DNA of 64,000 nt. It comes from Scopulibacillus_A cellulosilyticus (lineage in GTDB: Bacteria; Bacillota; Bacilli; Bacillales; Sporolactobacillaceae). Under the pieces are notes generated by a model. The model searched no databases. It was given only the letters and a program-made list of their open reading frames with translations, and was not told the DNA's origin. The stretch spans positions 73,878-137,877 of the forward strand of contig NZ_JBHTCO010000003.1 in assembly GCF_042665295.1 (NCBI RefSeq), written 5' to 3'. This document shows, one piece after another, positions 8,589 to 17,345 of the stretch (its first letter is position 1; each line of letters starts with the position of its first letter). The position numbers and the translations under genes were made by a program.

Positions 8589-10064
8589 TTAAACATACTC
8601 ATCTGGATCAATCTTACACTCTTTTAACGGAATCACTTTTGTTTTCTTAACTATTTTATAACCAAACCATAACACGAGAAAGAGCGGAATACCAAGATAA
8701 GCGACAACGAGGCTCATCCAATCTATATGGCTTCCAAGGAAGGCTTGGTAGTCTTGTGCAAGTATAACGATTAAACAGACAAGGAATCCAAATATCGGTC
8801 CAAAAGGATACCATTTTGCTCTGTATGGCAGATCTTTAACATTATATCCTTGAGCGACATAAGCCTTACGGAAACGATAATGGCTGACCGCAATACCAAT
8901 CCAGAAAATAAATCCTGTAACCCCTGCGGCATTTAACAGCCAATTATAAATCGCGCCGTCTCCAAATATAGAAGCCAAGAAAGCAAGCGCCCCGACAATA
9001 GCTGTAGCTATTAACGACCAAACAGGTACGCCGCGTTTATTTAACTTTGCGAATATCTTCGGTGCCTGACCGTCTTTCGCCATCGCGTACAGCATACGGG
9101 TCGAAGCGTAAAGACTGGAGTTGCCGGCTGACAGTACCGCGGTTAAAATAACAGCGTTCATGACTGAAGCGGCAAAGGCAAGCCCTGCTTTCTTAAATAC
9201 TAAAGTAAATGGACTGACCATAATATTTTGGCTCATTAAGCTATGAGTCGTATATGGAATGATCATGCCTATAACGAAAATCGCAAAAATATAAAAGAGC
9301 AGAATCCGCCAGAAGACGCTGCGAATCGCGCGCGGGATATTTTTTCTTGGATTTTCACTCTCTCCTGCCGCAACACCTACTATTTCTGTACCTTGGAAGG
9401 AAAATCCTGCCGCCAAGAAGATCGCAAATACAGCTGAAGCTCCCCCGTGGAACGGCGCATCACCGACAGTAAAATTCTTAAAGCCTGCGGCATGTCCATT
9501 CATAATACCAAAAATCATTAATAAACCAACAATAATAAATATAATAACGGTCGCTACTTTAATAAAAGCAAACCAGTATTCACCTTCACCATATCCTCTT
9601 ACGGAAAGGTAATTGATAGCAAACATGATGACTAAAAATAATGCACTCCATAATAGAGACGGGCTGTGCGGAAACCAAAACTTCATAACGAGTGCAGCAG
9701 CAGACAATTCGGTAGCTAAAGTTATTGCCCAGCTGTACCAATAATTCCAGCCAAGCGCAAATCCGAGCGCCGGATCGATAAACCTCGTCGCATACGTGCT
9801 GAATGAGCCGCTCGTCGGCATAAATGCTGCCAATTCTCCTAAGCTTGTCATAATGAAATAAACCATAATACCGATAATAATATATGCTAATAACGCGCCT
9901 CCGGGACCTGCGGTGTGAATAGCTGTGCCGCTTCCGAGAAACAGTCCTGTACCAATTGAGCCGCCTAAAGAAATCATTGTCAGATGTCGGGCTTTCAACC
10001 CTCTCTTCAGGTCAGCCGAATGAGCGGATTGTGCGTTTATTGATTGCTTAGATTGTTTCGTCAT
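8589..10064 (-). CDS. Amino acid permease, LysP-like, T-box controlled
   Basis: A 491-residue, 12-helix APC-superfamily permease related to lysine-specific permease LysP. The first helix carries SLGGSIGTGLFLGSG, typical of the substrate site of amino acid transporters, and GFSFQGTEIVGVAAGES lies in the middle. It is a close paralogue of the permease at 10479-11939, and they lie in tandem. The leader is a T-box whose specifier reads best as CGC (Arg), so arginine or another basic amino acid is the likely substrate. Start: the ATG at 10064 with AAAAGGGG upstream; a GTG at 10073 is the alternative. Confidence 0.85.
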   Translation of the reverse strand: MTKQSKQSINAQSAHSADLKRGLKARHLTMISLGGSIGTGLFLGSGTAIHTAGPGGALLAYIIIGIMVYFIMTSLGELAAFMPTSGSFSTYATRFIDPALGFALGWNYWYSWAITLATELSAAALVMKFWFPHSPSLLWSALFLVIMFAINYLSVRGYGEGEYWFAFIKVATVIIFIIVGLLMIFGIMNGHAAGFKNFTVGDAPFHGGASAVFAIFLAAGFSFQGTEIVGVAAGESENPRKNIPRAIRSVFWRILLFYIFAIFVIGMIIPYTTHSLMSQNIMVSPFTLVFKKAGLAFAASVMNAVILTAVLSAGNSSLYASTRMLYAMAKDGQAPKIFAKLNKRGVPVWSLIATAIVGALAFLASIFGDGAIYNWLLNAAGVTGFIFWIGIAVSHYRFRKAYVAQGYNVKDLPYRAKWYPFGPIFGFLVCLIVILAQDYQAFLGSHIDWMSLVVAYLGIPLFLVLWFGYKIVKKTKVIPLKECKIDPDEYV

Positions 10065-10153
10065 ACCTTTCACCCCTTTTCAAAAGCATTTATGATGTGT
10101 TTGAAAATATTTTGTAATTTTTCAATTATTATAATAACCTATAATAACTAAAT

Positions 10154-10190
10154 AAAAAAGCCCGCCTCTTAATCAAGAGACGGACTTTTT
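10154..10190 (-). terminator. T-box attenuator terminator
   Basis: The minus strand has a long imperfect stem (AAGTCCGTCTCTT with AAGAGGCGGGCTT) followed by six T, directly after the conserved T-box sequence. Confidence 0.85.
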
Positions 10191-10390
10191 CCGCGGTACC
10201 ACTCTAATAGTTCTTCAATTGAAGAACCTCTTATATCTGATAACGGGATGCCCCGGCAAATTCTAGTAAACATCATGATGTCGTTCAAACAGCTTCTCGA
10301 AAGTGCGGTTCATTATTTTCTAGCGCCAGGCTTCCACCATTCCCCGGCTCGCTATTGCATCAAAAATAACTACTCTCTTTGTCATCGAAT
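10191..10390 (-). promoter_or_regulatory. T-box riboswitch, probable tRNA-Arg sensor (specifier CGC)
   Basis: The minus strand shows stem I with AGAGTA (specifier-loop 5' side), the distal-loop block AGCGAGCCGGGG ... GGTGGAAGCC, and the diagnostic T-box AGAGTGGTACCGCGG (10205-10191). The specifier side reads GAACCGCAC at 10311-10303. Counting back from the conserved A before the closing CUUU helix gives CGC (Arg); reading directly after GAA gives CCG (Pro). The first agrees with the layout of solved glycyl T-boxes and with the basic-amino-acid permease downstream. The bulge UGGU favours a tRNA with A73, while tRNA-Arg(ACG) here has G73, so some doubt remains. Confidence 0.9.
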
Positions 10391-10478
10391 GATATTCTAA
10401 GTTGTTTAAGATATTTAAAAGTATAAAACAAATTACTTTTTTGTCAACTGATTATCAGATGTAAAATATCGCCATTAC

Positions 10479-11939
10479 TTAGTCTATCTTCCTATCAAAG
10501 TCGCATTGCTTAAGGGGAATCACTTTTGTCTTTTTAATAAACTTATATCCGAGCCAAACTATTAAGAAGATCGGAATGCCAATATAGGACACAAATAACC
10601 CGTTCCAATCGATATGTCCGCCGAGAAAGGCACTATAATTCTGCCCGATAACAACAATCATACAGACGATAAATGCAAATATCGGACCAAACGGAAACCA
10701 TTTTGCACGATACGGCAAATCATTGAGATCCCGCCCCTGGGCAACATAAGCTCTACGGAAACGATAATGGCAGACTGCAATGCCAAGCCAAGCGATAAAT
10801 CCCGATAACCCGGAAATATTTAAGAGCCATGTATAAACAATACCGTCTCCGAAAATCGATGCAAGAAAAGCAAACGCACCAATTAAGGCCGTAATAATAA
10901 GCGCCCAAATCGGCACACCGCGTTTATTAACTTTTGTTAAAAAGCGGGGTGCTTTTCCCTCTTTGGCCAGTGCATAAAGCATACGTGTTGATGCATATAA
11001 TCCAGAGTTACCGGAAGATAAAACAGCCGTTAAAATAACTGCGTTCATCACAGATGCCGCAAAAGCGAGTCCCGCCTTTTTAAAGACAAGCGTGAACGGA
11101 CTGACCATAACACTTTCGCTTGCTAAGCTTTTATTTGTGTAAGGAATAATTAAACTAATCACTAAGATCGCTAATACGTAAAACAATAGAATGCGCCAAA
11201 AAACACTTTTCATCGCGCGGGGAACGGTTTTTTCAGGGTCATCACTTTCACCGGCGCTGACACCCAAAAGCTCGGTTCCTTGGAAAGAGAATCCAGCCGC
11301 TAAGAAAATGCCGAAAGTCGCAAGGATCCCGCCATGAAAAGGCGCATCTCCAATTGTAAAGTTTTTAAACCCTACTGTATTGCTGTGAAAGATACCCAGT
11401 ATCATTAAAATACCGACAATAAGAAAGATGATAACCGTGGCAACTTTAATAAAGGCAAACCAATACTCAGACTCACCATAAGATTTTACGGATAAAAAAT
11501 TAAGAAGAAAAATAATAACTAAAAACAAAGCACTCCAAAACAATGATGAGCTGTGAGGAAACCAAAATTTCATGACAAGTGTCGCTGCAGAAAGTTCAGC
11601 TGCAATCGTAATTGCCCAGTTAAACCAATAATTCCAGCCTAAAGCAAATCCGAAAGCCGGATCGACATACCTGGTAGCATAAGTGCTGAATGAACCGCTC
11701 GTCGGCATGTAAGCCGCAAGTTCCCCCAGACTGGTCATTAGAAAGAATACCATTATACCAATAATTAGATAAGCTGCAAGCGCCCCGCCTGGTCCGGCCG
11801 AATGAATCGACCCGCCGCTGGCTAGGAAAATACCGGTACCGAGCGCTCCGCCTAACGAAATCATCGTTAAGTGGCGCGACTTAAGGCCTCTCTTTAACTC
11901 ATTTGAATTATTTTCAGGCTGATTGTCATCCATTATCAT
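10479..11939 (-). CDS. lysP: Lysine permease LysP-like, lysine-riboswitch controlled
   Basis: A 486-residue APC-superfamily permease with about 12 hydrophobic helices, SLGGALGTGIFLASGG in helix 1 and GFSFQGTELLGVSAGES in the middle, like E. coli LysP. The lysine riboswitch at 12090-12279 directly supports lysine uptake. The ATG at 11939 has AGGAG eight bases upstream. The frame extends to 11990, but that extra part is encoded by a short repeat element (11966-12006) and is not credible. It is followed by the T-box leader of its paralogue with no clear terminator between, so readthrough into the T-box leader is possible. Confidence 0.9.
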   Translation of the reverse strand: MIMDDNQPENNSNELKRGLKSRHLTMISLGGALGTGIFLASGGSIHSAGPGGALAAYLIIGIMVFFLMTSLGELAAYMPTSGSFSTYATRYVDPAFGFALGWNYWFNWAITIAAELSAATLVMKFWFPHSSSLFWSALFLVIIFLLNFLSVKSYGESEYWFAFIKVATVIIFLIVGILMILGIFHSNTVGFKNFTIGDAPFHGGILATFGIFLAAGFSFQGTELLGVSAGESDDPEKTVPRAMKSVFWRILLFYVLAILVISLIIPYTNKSLASESVMVSPFTLVFKKAGLAFAASVMNAVILTAVLSSGNSGLYASTRMLYALAKEGKAPRFLTKVNKRGVPIWALIITALIGAFAFLASIFGDGIVYTWLLNISGLSGFIAWLGIAVCHYRFRRAYVAQGRDLNDLPYRAKWFPFGPIFAFIVCMIVVIGQNYSAFLGGHIDWNGLFVSYIGIPIFLIVWLGYKFIKKTKVIPLKQCDFDRKID

Positions 11940-11965
11940 TATCAAATCTCCTTTTCCTTTTAGAG

Positions 11966-12006
11966 GATGTTCAAAAAGTCCGGGAAACATGTCCTCCCTT
12001 TTGAAC
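11966..12006 (-). repeat. Minimal copy of the GTTCAAAAAG-ended dispersed element
   Basis: On the plus strand GATGTTCAAAAAGTCCGGGAAA is separated by 4 bases from TCCTCCCTTTTGAAC. These are the two ends of the elements at 27399-27540 and 36911-37049 with the interior lost, in inverse orientation. It lies between the lysine riboswitch terminator and the lysP ribosome site. Confidence 0.75.
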
Positions 12007-12033
12007 TCACACTTTTAGAATGGGAAGGAGAAG

Positions 12034-12071
12034 GGTAAAAAAATACCGTCGAAAGAAGCTCTCGACGGCAT
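12034..12071 (-). terminator. Lysine riboswitch terminator
   Basis: ATGCCGTCGA and TCGACGGTAT form a stem on the minus strand, followed by seven T. Confidence 0.85.
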
Positions 12072-12089
12072 TAAGAAGCCCTCATCATA

Positions 12090-12279
12090 CCTTCCATCGA
12101 TAGCTCAACACGCAAGGATTACTCACGTGACAGTTCTGCCCCTATTCGGAAACAGCCCCAGCCCGTCCAGTAAGAGAAACCTGAATGAACTTCGGCGATT
12201 TTTCCTTTCATGCAAACTCTTAAACTTCTCTTAGTCTCCTCTGCATTACTGATAAAAACCGCGACCTCTACCTCACCTA
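12090..12279 (-). promoter_or_regulatory. Lysine riboswitch (L-box)
   Basis: The minus strand carries the L-box core in order: AGGTAGAGGTCGCG, AGTA, GAGGAG, AAAGGA, CGCCGAAG, CTGGGGCTG and ACTGTCACGTGAG. A terminator follows. In the family, lysine binding favours termination, so this permease should be made when lysine is scarce. Confidence 0.93.
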
Positions 12280-12866
12280 ACTTAACTTATATGATGAGGA
12301 TTTTGTGTCTATTCAATTAAAATTTCATTGTATATGACAATATTTAAATTGGCAATGGTATATGGTACGCTGGCAATAAAATAGTTCGATAGGCGGTTTT
12401 CAGCTGCTGCTTATTGACCTCTGTCTAATTTAACCAGTGATATATCCAGATTATTAATATAAGACTTTTTATATATAATAACATATGGCGATATGTTAAT
12501 AAAAGAGATTTAGTAAAAAGGTTTATGTTTCCAAGAAAACAAGCTTGTAAGTTTGTTATGATGACAAGCGTTGTTAAGATAGAAATTACAAAACCTTGGT
12601 TTTATTATACCTAATTCAAAATAGTCTTCGAAAATCCTTTTATTTTCCCCAAATATGAAAATGATAAACCTTTTTAATTTAAAAAAATTAAAAACCATTC
12701 TATCAGTATTTTTTTACTTATTTAATATGCTCAGTTAAGTAGTCAATAGGGATTTCAAATTAAAGAAGAAAGACAAACCTTTTCTTTCTTGTAAGATATT
12801 CTAACATTAAAATATAATAAAGTTTAAAAAAGTCAAGGATTTAATCTTTTAAAAGGGGGACCTTTT
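12280..12866. other. AT-rich intergenic region, no feature recognised
   Basis: About 590 bases of very AT-rich DNA between the lysine riboswitch and the AT-rich membrane-protein gene. Short frames are present but none has a ribosome site or a recognisable product. The only clear element is AAAGGGGG before the GTG at 12867. Confidence 0.5.
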
Positions 12867-13877
12867 GTGAATTTTGTTGAAATAGAATTTTTGTTTTTGG
12901 CTACAATGGCAATATTATATAGTCTTTTTTCAATTTTTGTAAGTCTCTTACTGTATATAAAAAAACAAATTGCCTTAAATAAATTTAATTTTAAGAGGAG
13001 TTTTTTTAATTGGATTGATGACTTTAAAAGTTCAATTAAAAGGGGTAGAGAGGTACTTAATGCAATTAAATTAAGCAATAAATATCGTAATAAAATTTTT
13101 AATAGTATTTTTGTACTTAGTACCTTATCTAAAACAAAATGGCGATTAGTCATTTATGGATTATCCTTTGGAACAGTAGTTTTCTTTGCCACTTTTGGGC
13201 TTTATTTAAATAGAATGCCCTTAGCTTTAAGAATATTAATTATTATAATGATTATTATTCTAGCTTATGGTTTTGGAGAATACATAAGTGCTCCATTTTT
13301 AAAAGTTTCAACTGTAAAGTCAAACAAATTCCCAAACAAAATTCATAAGATTTTTACTGTCATATTTTCAAACTATATAAAACTATGCCTTCTGGCTTTA
13401 TTTTGTATTACTATTCTTGAAGTTAATATTGAAAATAACGGGGGTAATTTATTTTCTTTATTAATTACTGTAATCCTTACAACAATTTATTCTTGTTTAT
13501 ATTTAAAATTTGCAATTGATAGCACCAGGAATTGGTTATTTCATATAATAATCTTTTTATTTATGATCTGTTGGGTTTTCTTCATAATTGGGGTGGCTTT
13601 TGGTTCATATTATTTAGAACATAATGATGTTTTCAATATGTTCTCTTCGAAGGAAGTAATTTTACTAAACCATAACTTCAAATGGAAACATCTGTATTAT
13701 ATGATAAGCATGGGTTTAACACCTTTATTCTCTTTACAATCTAAATTTAATATACAGAATCCATTAACGTTAATTACTTTGCTAGAGTACTTATTAGGAT
13801 ATATATTTACAGCCATATTTGTAGGCTTTTTTGTATCATATTTCTCGACAAAATTTAATGAAAAACTAAAAAGGTAA
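12867..13877 (+). CDS. AT-rich multi-pass membrane protein, unknown function
   Basis: I do not recognise this 336-residue protein. It has about eight hydrophobic segments, with a basic cytoplasmic-looking stretch (about residues 35-75) after the first helix. The start is GTG with AAAGGGGG about seven bases upstream. The DNA is far more AT-rich and the protein far richer in Ile, Phe, Lys and Asn than its neighbours, which suggests horizontal transfer. The C-terminal third (LLEYLLGYIFTAIFVGFFVS) is laid out like the final helix of bacterial two-helix potassium channels, but no TVGYG-like filter is present, so a channel is only a guess. No partner gene adjoins it. Confidence 0.65.
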   Translation: MNFVEIEFLFLATMAILYSLFSIFVSLLLYIKKQIALNKFNFKRSFFNWIDDFKSSIKRGREVLNAIKLSNKYRNKIFNSIFVLSTLSKTKWRLVIYGLSFGTVVFFATFGLYLNRMPLALRILIIIMIIILAYGFGEYISAPFLKVSTVKSNKFPNKIHKIFTVIFSNYIKLCLLALFCITILEVNIENNGGNLFSLLITVILTTIYSCLYLKFAIDSTRNWLFHIIIFLFMICWVFFIIGVAFGSYYLEHNDVFNMFSSKEVILLNHNFKWKHLYYMISMGLTPLFSLQSKFNIQNPLTLITLLEYLLGYIFTAIFVGFFVSYFSTKFNEKLKR

Positions 13878-13942
13878 ACGGACATTAAGTAATAAATGAG
13901 TTTCAATGTGAATTTTTTATTAAAATTTAATTCTCATATATA

Positions 13943-13966
13943 AGCCTCCCATTCTAACGGGAGGCT
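13943..13966. terminator. Hairpin between convergent genes
   Basis: AGCCTCCC and GGGAGGCT form a perfect 8-bp stem; the flanks are only moderately T-rich. Confidence 0.5.
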
Positions 13967-13975
13967 ATACAGAGT

Positions 13976-14338
13976 TTACATCGAAGTATCTTTTGACTTG
14001 TTTCTTGACATACTTGCTGATTTGAAGCCGGCGAACAATAAGACAGCCGCAATGATTAAATGCAGAACCGTGTCTGCCGGAAGCAGCATCATACCCATAA
14101 TATTTTGGGTAAATAAACCCGCCAAAAACATTAGCGAGTAGATAGCTCCGAATACTTTCGCGCATAATGAGCTGCGCGCTTCATTACTGCTGCTAAGCAG
14201 CATCACAATGCCGGAAATAAGATGCACCATATTGTGATTCATCGTTAATGAGAAAAACCCTTCAAACGGCACAAAGTATCCGACTATTCCTATGACAAGA
14301 AAAATAAAGCCTAGTAAACGCACTGTATGCTTTGCCAT
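13976..14338 (-). CDS. DUF4383 membrane protein
   Basis: A 120-residue protein with four predicted membrane helices and the DUF4383 pattern NHNMVHLISGIVMLL in helix 2 and DTVLHLIIAAVLL in helix 4. The family's function is unknown. It ends in a serine/lysine tail. An inverted repeat CGCATT ... AATGCG lies upstream near 14414-14438 and may be regulatory. Confidence 0.72.
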   Translation of the reverse strand: MAKHTVRLLGFIFLVIGIVGYFVPFEGFFSLTMNHNMVHLISGIVMLLSSSNEARSSLCAKVFGAIYSLMFLAGLFTQNIMGMMLLPADTVLHLIIAAVLLFAGFKSASMSRNKSKDTSM

Positions 14339-14453
14339 AAAACTTTCACCTCTTTAAAAAAGATTGCTAAATTTAATTTCACGATAACAATCCTTTCCAA
14401 TTAAGGCGCATTTTATACTGTTATAATGCGTTGATTTATACTACTAGTTTACT

Positions 14454-15497
14454 TTAATCAATCTTTTTAATCAGCGGACTCAATTTCAACTCTTCCAGGT
14501 TATGGGCACCAATCCCGAACATCGCCATTTTAAGTTCCATTTCAATTCGCTCAAGTGTTTTGTCAAGGGCTTCTTCCGACTCAACAGCATCCTTCAAAAT
14601 TGACCGCCCAAACCCTGCCAGATCGGCACCTATTGCTATTGCTTTTGCCGCATCGACACCTGTATATAATCCCCCGCTCGCAACCAAAGTTTTTTGATTG
14701 TCGGGAATAGCCTTCCTCACATCAACAATACAATCAGACGTAGGAATGCCCCAATCGTAAAAAGCTTCAGCAGCCTGAATTCGGACAGGGTCTTTTGAAC
14801 GAAACTTTTCAACTTGAATCCAGGAGGTCCCGCCGGCGCCCGCAACATCAACAAATGACGCTCCGGCGTCAAACAATTGTTTAGCCAGTTGACCGTTAAT
14901 GCCCATGCCGACTTCCTTTATGCCGACGGGCACCTCAAGTGTTGTACACACACTTTCAATCTTTTTTAATAGACCGGTGAAATCCGTATCACCTTCTGTT
15001 TGAAAGACCTCTTGCATACTGTTAAGATGCAGCACCAATGCATCTGCTTGTACTATATCTACCGCCCGGCGGCATTCATCAACACCATATCCTGCATTTA
15101 ATTGAACCGCCCCCAAGTTAGTGAAGATTGGGATAGACGGTGCCGCTTTTCTCATATTGTAAGTAAATCCGAGCTCCGGGTTTTCAAGTGCGGCACGGAC
15201 TGACCCGGTGCCTACCGCCCAGCCTCTTTTTTCAGCTGCAGAAGCCAAGTGCAAATTAATCTCCCAAGCTCTTTCAGTCCCCCCGGTCATTGAGCTAAGT
15301 ACTAATGGGGCCTTAATTCTTTTATTTAAAAATGTTGTTGAAATATCTATATCTTTAAAATTGATTTCCGGCAAAGCTTGATGAATGAACCGGAAGTTTT
15401 CAAACCCGGTCGTTATGCCCCGTCCGGATACTTGCTTATTTAAAGCAATGTCTATATGTTCGGATTTCCTTTTTTCTGTTGAATGTTGGTCAGACAA
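14454..15497 (-). CDS. fni: Type 2 isopentenyl-diphosphate delta-isomerase
   Basis: This FMN- and NAD(P)H-dependent enzyme interconverts isopentenyl and dimethylallyl diphosphate for isoprenoid synthesis in the cytoplasm. The 347-residue sequence shows the N-terminal KRKSEHIDIAL, SSMTGGT in the FMN-binding barrel, LHLNSMQEVFQTEGDTDF and DVAGAGGTSW, all typical of IDI-2. The start is TTG with AAAGGAG eight bases upstream. The gene is monocistronic. Confidence 0.95.
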   Translation of the reverse strand: MSDQHSTEKRKSEHIDIALNKQVSGRGITTGFENFRFIHQALPEINFKDIDISTTFLNKRIKAPLVLSSMTGGTERAWEINLHLASAAEKRGWAVGTGSVRAALENPELGFTYNMRKAAPSIPIFTNLGAVQLNAGYGVDECRRAVDIVQADALVLHLNSMQEVFQTEGDTDFTGLLKKIESVCTTLEVPVGIKEVGMGINGQLAKQLFDAGASFVDVAGAGGTSWIQVEKFRSKDPVRIQAAEAFYDWGIPTSDCIVDVRKAIPDNQKTLVASGGLYTGVDAAKAIAIGADLAGFGRSILKDAVESEEALDKTLERIEMELKMAMFGIGAHNLEELKLSPLIKKID

Positions 15498-15639
15498 AGT
15501 AACTGCTCCTTTGTGAAAAAAATTCCTGTATATTAAAAAGATTTACCTTATATGTTTCGTCTATTCATCATGTTAACCTTATCAACAAACGATAGACAAT
15601 AAGAAATACCCAAAGAACTATTATTATGTCTGGATATTT

Positions 15640-15799
15640 TATAATATAACGGTCCATCACATCCATAAAAAAATACTTGAAATCTTAAATTATATGTATA
15701 AAGCTATGAAACTTGGCAATACTAGAATTACAACGGTTTCCCCCACCGTTCAATATACATTTTTATTCCTTGGGCTAATTAATAGCCCTCTTTTTTTTT
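15640..15799 (+). ncRNA. Candidate small RNA with C-rich loop and strong terminator
   Basis: No gene lies upstream on this strand, yet a terminator GGGCTA/TAGCCC with nine T stands at 15772-15799. Just before it, AACGGT (15733-15738) and ACCGTT (about 15744-15749) form a hairpin whose loop is TTCCCCC, the kind of C-rich loop that small RNAs use to pair with ribosome sites. A TATAAT at 15640-15645 could be the -10 box, but the -35 is poor, so the 5' end is uncertain. Antisense or 3'-UTR origins cannot be excluded. Confidence 0.4.
15772..15799 (+). terminator. Orphan terminator
   Basis: GGGCTA (15772-15777) pairs with TAGCCC (15783-15788), followed by CTC and nine T. It closes the candidate small RNA. 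Confidence 0.75.
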
Positions 15800-15831
15800 G
15801 CACTTTCAGAAGATTTAACTTCACTAAAGGA

Positions 15832-15873
15832 TGAAAGTATAAGTACAACTTGGCACCAGCCAAGTTTTCTTTA
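15832..15873. repeat. Copy of the GAAAGTATAAG short repeat
   Basis: GAAAGTATAAGTACAACTTGGC followed shortly by GCCAAGTTTTCTTTA. The same pattern occurs at 51844-51865 and 51888-51957, and a partial copy near 41562-41582. Confidence 0.6.
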
Positions 15874-15968
15874 CCGTTATTAAACTTTTTAATATTTACA
15901 TAAACTAACTTAGAGCCATTCAGTTATAATTAAATTAGAGGAATAGAATGTAAAATTGGGGTGTTCAG

Positions 15969-16589
15969 ATGAAAATACTTGTATTAGGGGCGACGGGTCG
16001 TGTTGGTTATCGCGTTGTAAAGTTAGCATTAAAGGACGGACATAAAGTAACCGCTTTCGTGCGGGAAACTTCAAGATTAAATATCTCACATCCGAATCTA
16101 TCAGTCTTTATTGGCAATGCCTTAAAAAAAGGGGATATTCTTTCCGCCGTTAAAGGGCAAGACGCTGTTATCAGCGCTTTAAGCACAGATCGGGGTGAAA
16201 CATTATCGAAAAGCGCGCCATTGATTATTGAAGCTATGAAAAAAGAAGGCTTGAAAAGGATTATAACGATTGGTACAGCCGGAATCTTAAACAGCAGAGA
16301 AAACCCTGACATCTACCGTTATCAATCATCAGAATCGAAAAGGTCTTTGACCAGGGCCTCTGAAGAACATAAAAAGGCTTTTGAATACCTTTATAACTCC
16401 AATCTTAATTGGACTGTCATTTGCCCAACCTATATGCCTGATGGCAATGCTGAAGGCAGATTTCGTATAGAAGCAAACTTTCTTCCAAAAGGCGGTGAAA
16501 AAATTACTGCCGGGGATACTGCAGAATTTGCTTATTCTCAATTATTTGATGACAGCCATATTAAACAGCGGATTGGCATCGCCTACTAG
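15969..16589 (+). CDS. NAD(P)H-binding SDR-like oxidoreductase (NmrA/BVR-B type)
   Basis: A 206-residue Rossmann protein with the dinucleotide motif GATGRVG at residues 7-13. The layout is that of small atypical short-chain dehydrogenases (NmrA, flavin reductase, YwnB-like). It lacks a clear YxxxK pair, so it may sense NAD(P)H rather than catalyse. The start ATG follows TTGGGGTG. It overlaps the convergent cblS gene by four bases at the 3' end. Substrate unknown. Confidence 0.75.
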   Translation: MKILVLGATGRVGYRVVKLALKDGHKVTAFVRETSRLNISHPNLSVFIGNALKKGDILSAVKGQDAVISALSTDRGETLSKSAPLIIEAMKKEGLKRIITIGTAGILNSRENPDIYRYQSSESKRSLTRASEEHKKAFEYLYNSNLNWTVICPTYMPDGNAEGRFRIEANFLPKGGEKITAGDTAEFAYSQLFDDSHIKQRIGIAY

Positions 16590-17299
16590 GTTTTTATTTT
16601 ATAAAATAATGTCCCCGCCGCTTTTTTGATTTCCGGTTCCCGGCTTTTTTGATAAGAAATTATAAAACAAGTCGAAGGTCCTGCCGACTTTTCTGTATCG
16701 AGTTTGCAGGACCACTCTGATATATTTAGATGATTATCACTAAACAGCCCGGTTAATTCGCTGGCAATACCCTTGGACCCTACCGGCACAAGCTCATAAA
16801 TGCCGTCCATGTGACATAACTGTTTGAAAAGTGTTAATGACGCTGCATCATTTTTTTGAGATATAACTTCATCTCCGACAAGCGGCCGGCCGATAACGGC
16901 AAACCCTGCTCCCGGCGGTGTCACAGCGATTCGCCGTTTGGAGCGGGCTGCCTTGCCAATCACCGTAAAACCAACCGCCGATTGCAGCATTGAAAAATTC
17001 GTTTCGCTGCTGCCCATGATAGGCAGTATAGGAATTTTTAATTCACGGCAAATTTGTGTGACGCTTTTTTCAAAAGTCCGCCATACTGGGCCATTAACGA
17101 AATTTTGTACAATAACAGCAAAAGGCCTGCCTCCAACCGCAAGACATTCCATTAATGTGACGCGCAAACTGGCATATGCTAAAACATCATATGAAACGTT
17201 AATTTCATCATACTGTTTCTCACCGATTGCCCCGGCGCAATCTGCTGTAATAACGAGTTCTTCATCTTCTGATAATGGAAAAAATGACGCATCACGCAT
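16586..17299 (-). CDS. cblS: PurM-like kinase, probable alpha-ribazole kinase CblS
   Basis: A 237-residue protein of the AIR synthase (PurM/SelD) fold: N-terminal DEELVITADCAGAIG, central SLRVTLMECLAVGGRPFAVIV and MGSSETNF, and C-terminal GKAARSKRRIAVTPPGAGFAVIGRP. In Geobacillus and Listeria a protein of this kind, CblS, phosphorylates alpha-ribazole, the activated lower-ligand nucleoside of cobalamin. Its place as last gene of a cobalamin-riboswitch operon with cobS, cobC and pduO fits that role well. No CblT transporter gene is seen. The function is inferred from fold and context. Confidence 0.75.
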   Translation of the reverse strand: MRDASFFPLSEDEELVITADCAGAIGEKQYDEINVSYDVLAYASLRVTLMECLAVGGRPFAVIVQNFVNGPVWRTFEKSVTQICRELKIPILPIMGSSETNFSMLQSAVGFTVIGKAARSKRRIAVTPPGAGFAVIGRPLVGDEVISQKNDAASLTLFKQLCHMDGIYELVPVGSKGIASELTGLFSDNHLNISEWSCKLDTEKSAGPSTCFIISYQKSREPEIKKAAGTLFYKIKT

Positions 17300-17345
17300 A
17301 GGAATCTGTCAATCCTTTCACTAAGATCAAATGATTTTAAGCCAA

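Noticed and set aside
12510..12698. 62-residue frame in the AT-rich gap
   Set aside because: No ribosome site and no family match; composition fits chance in AT-rich DNA.
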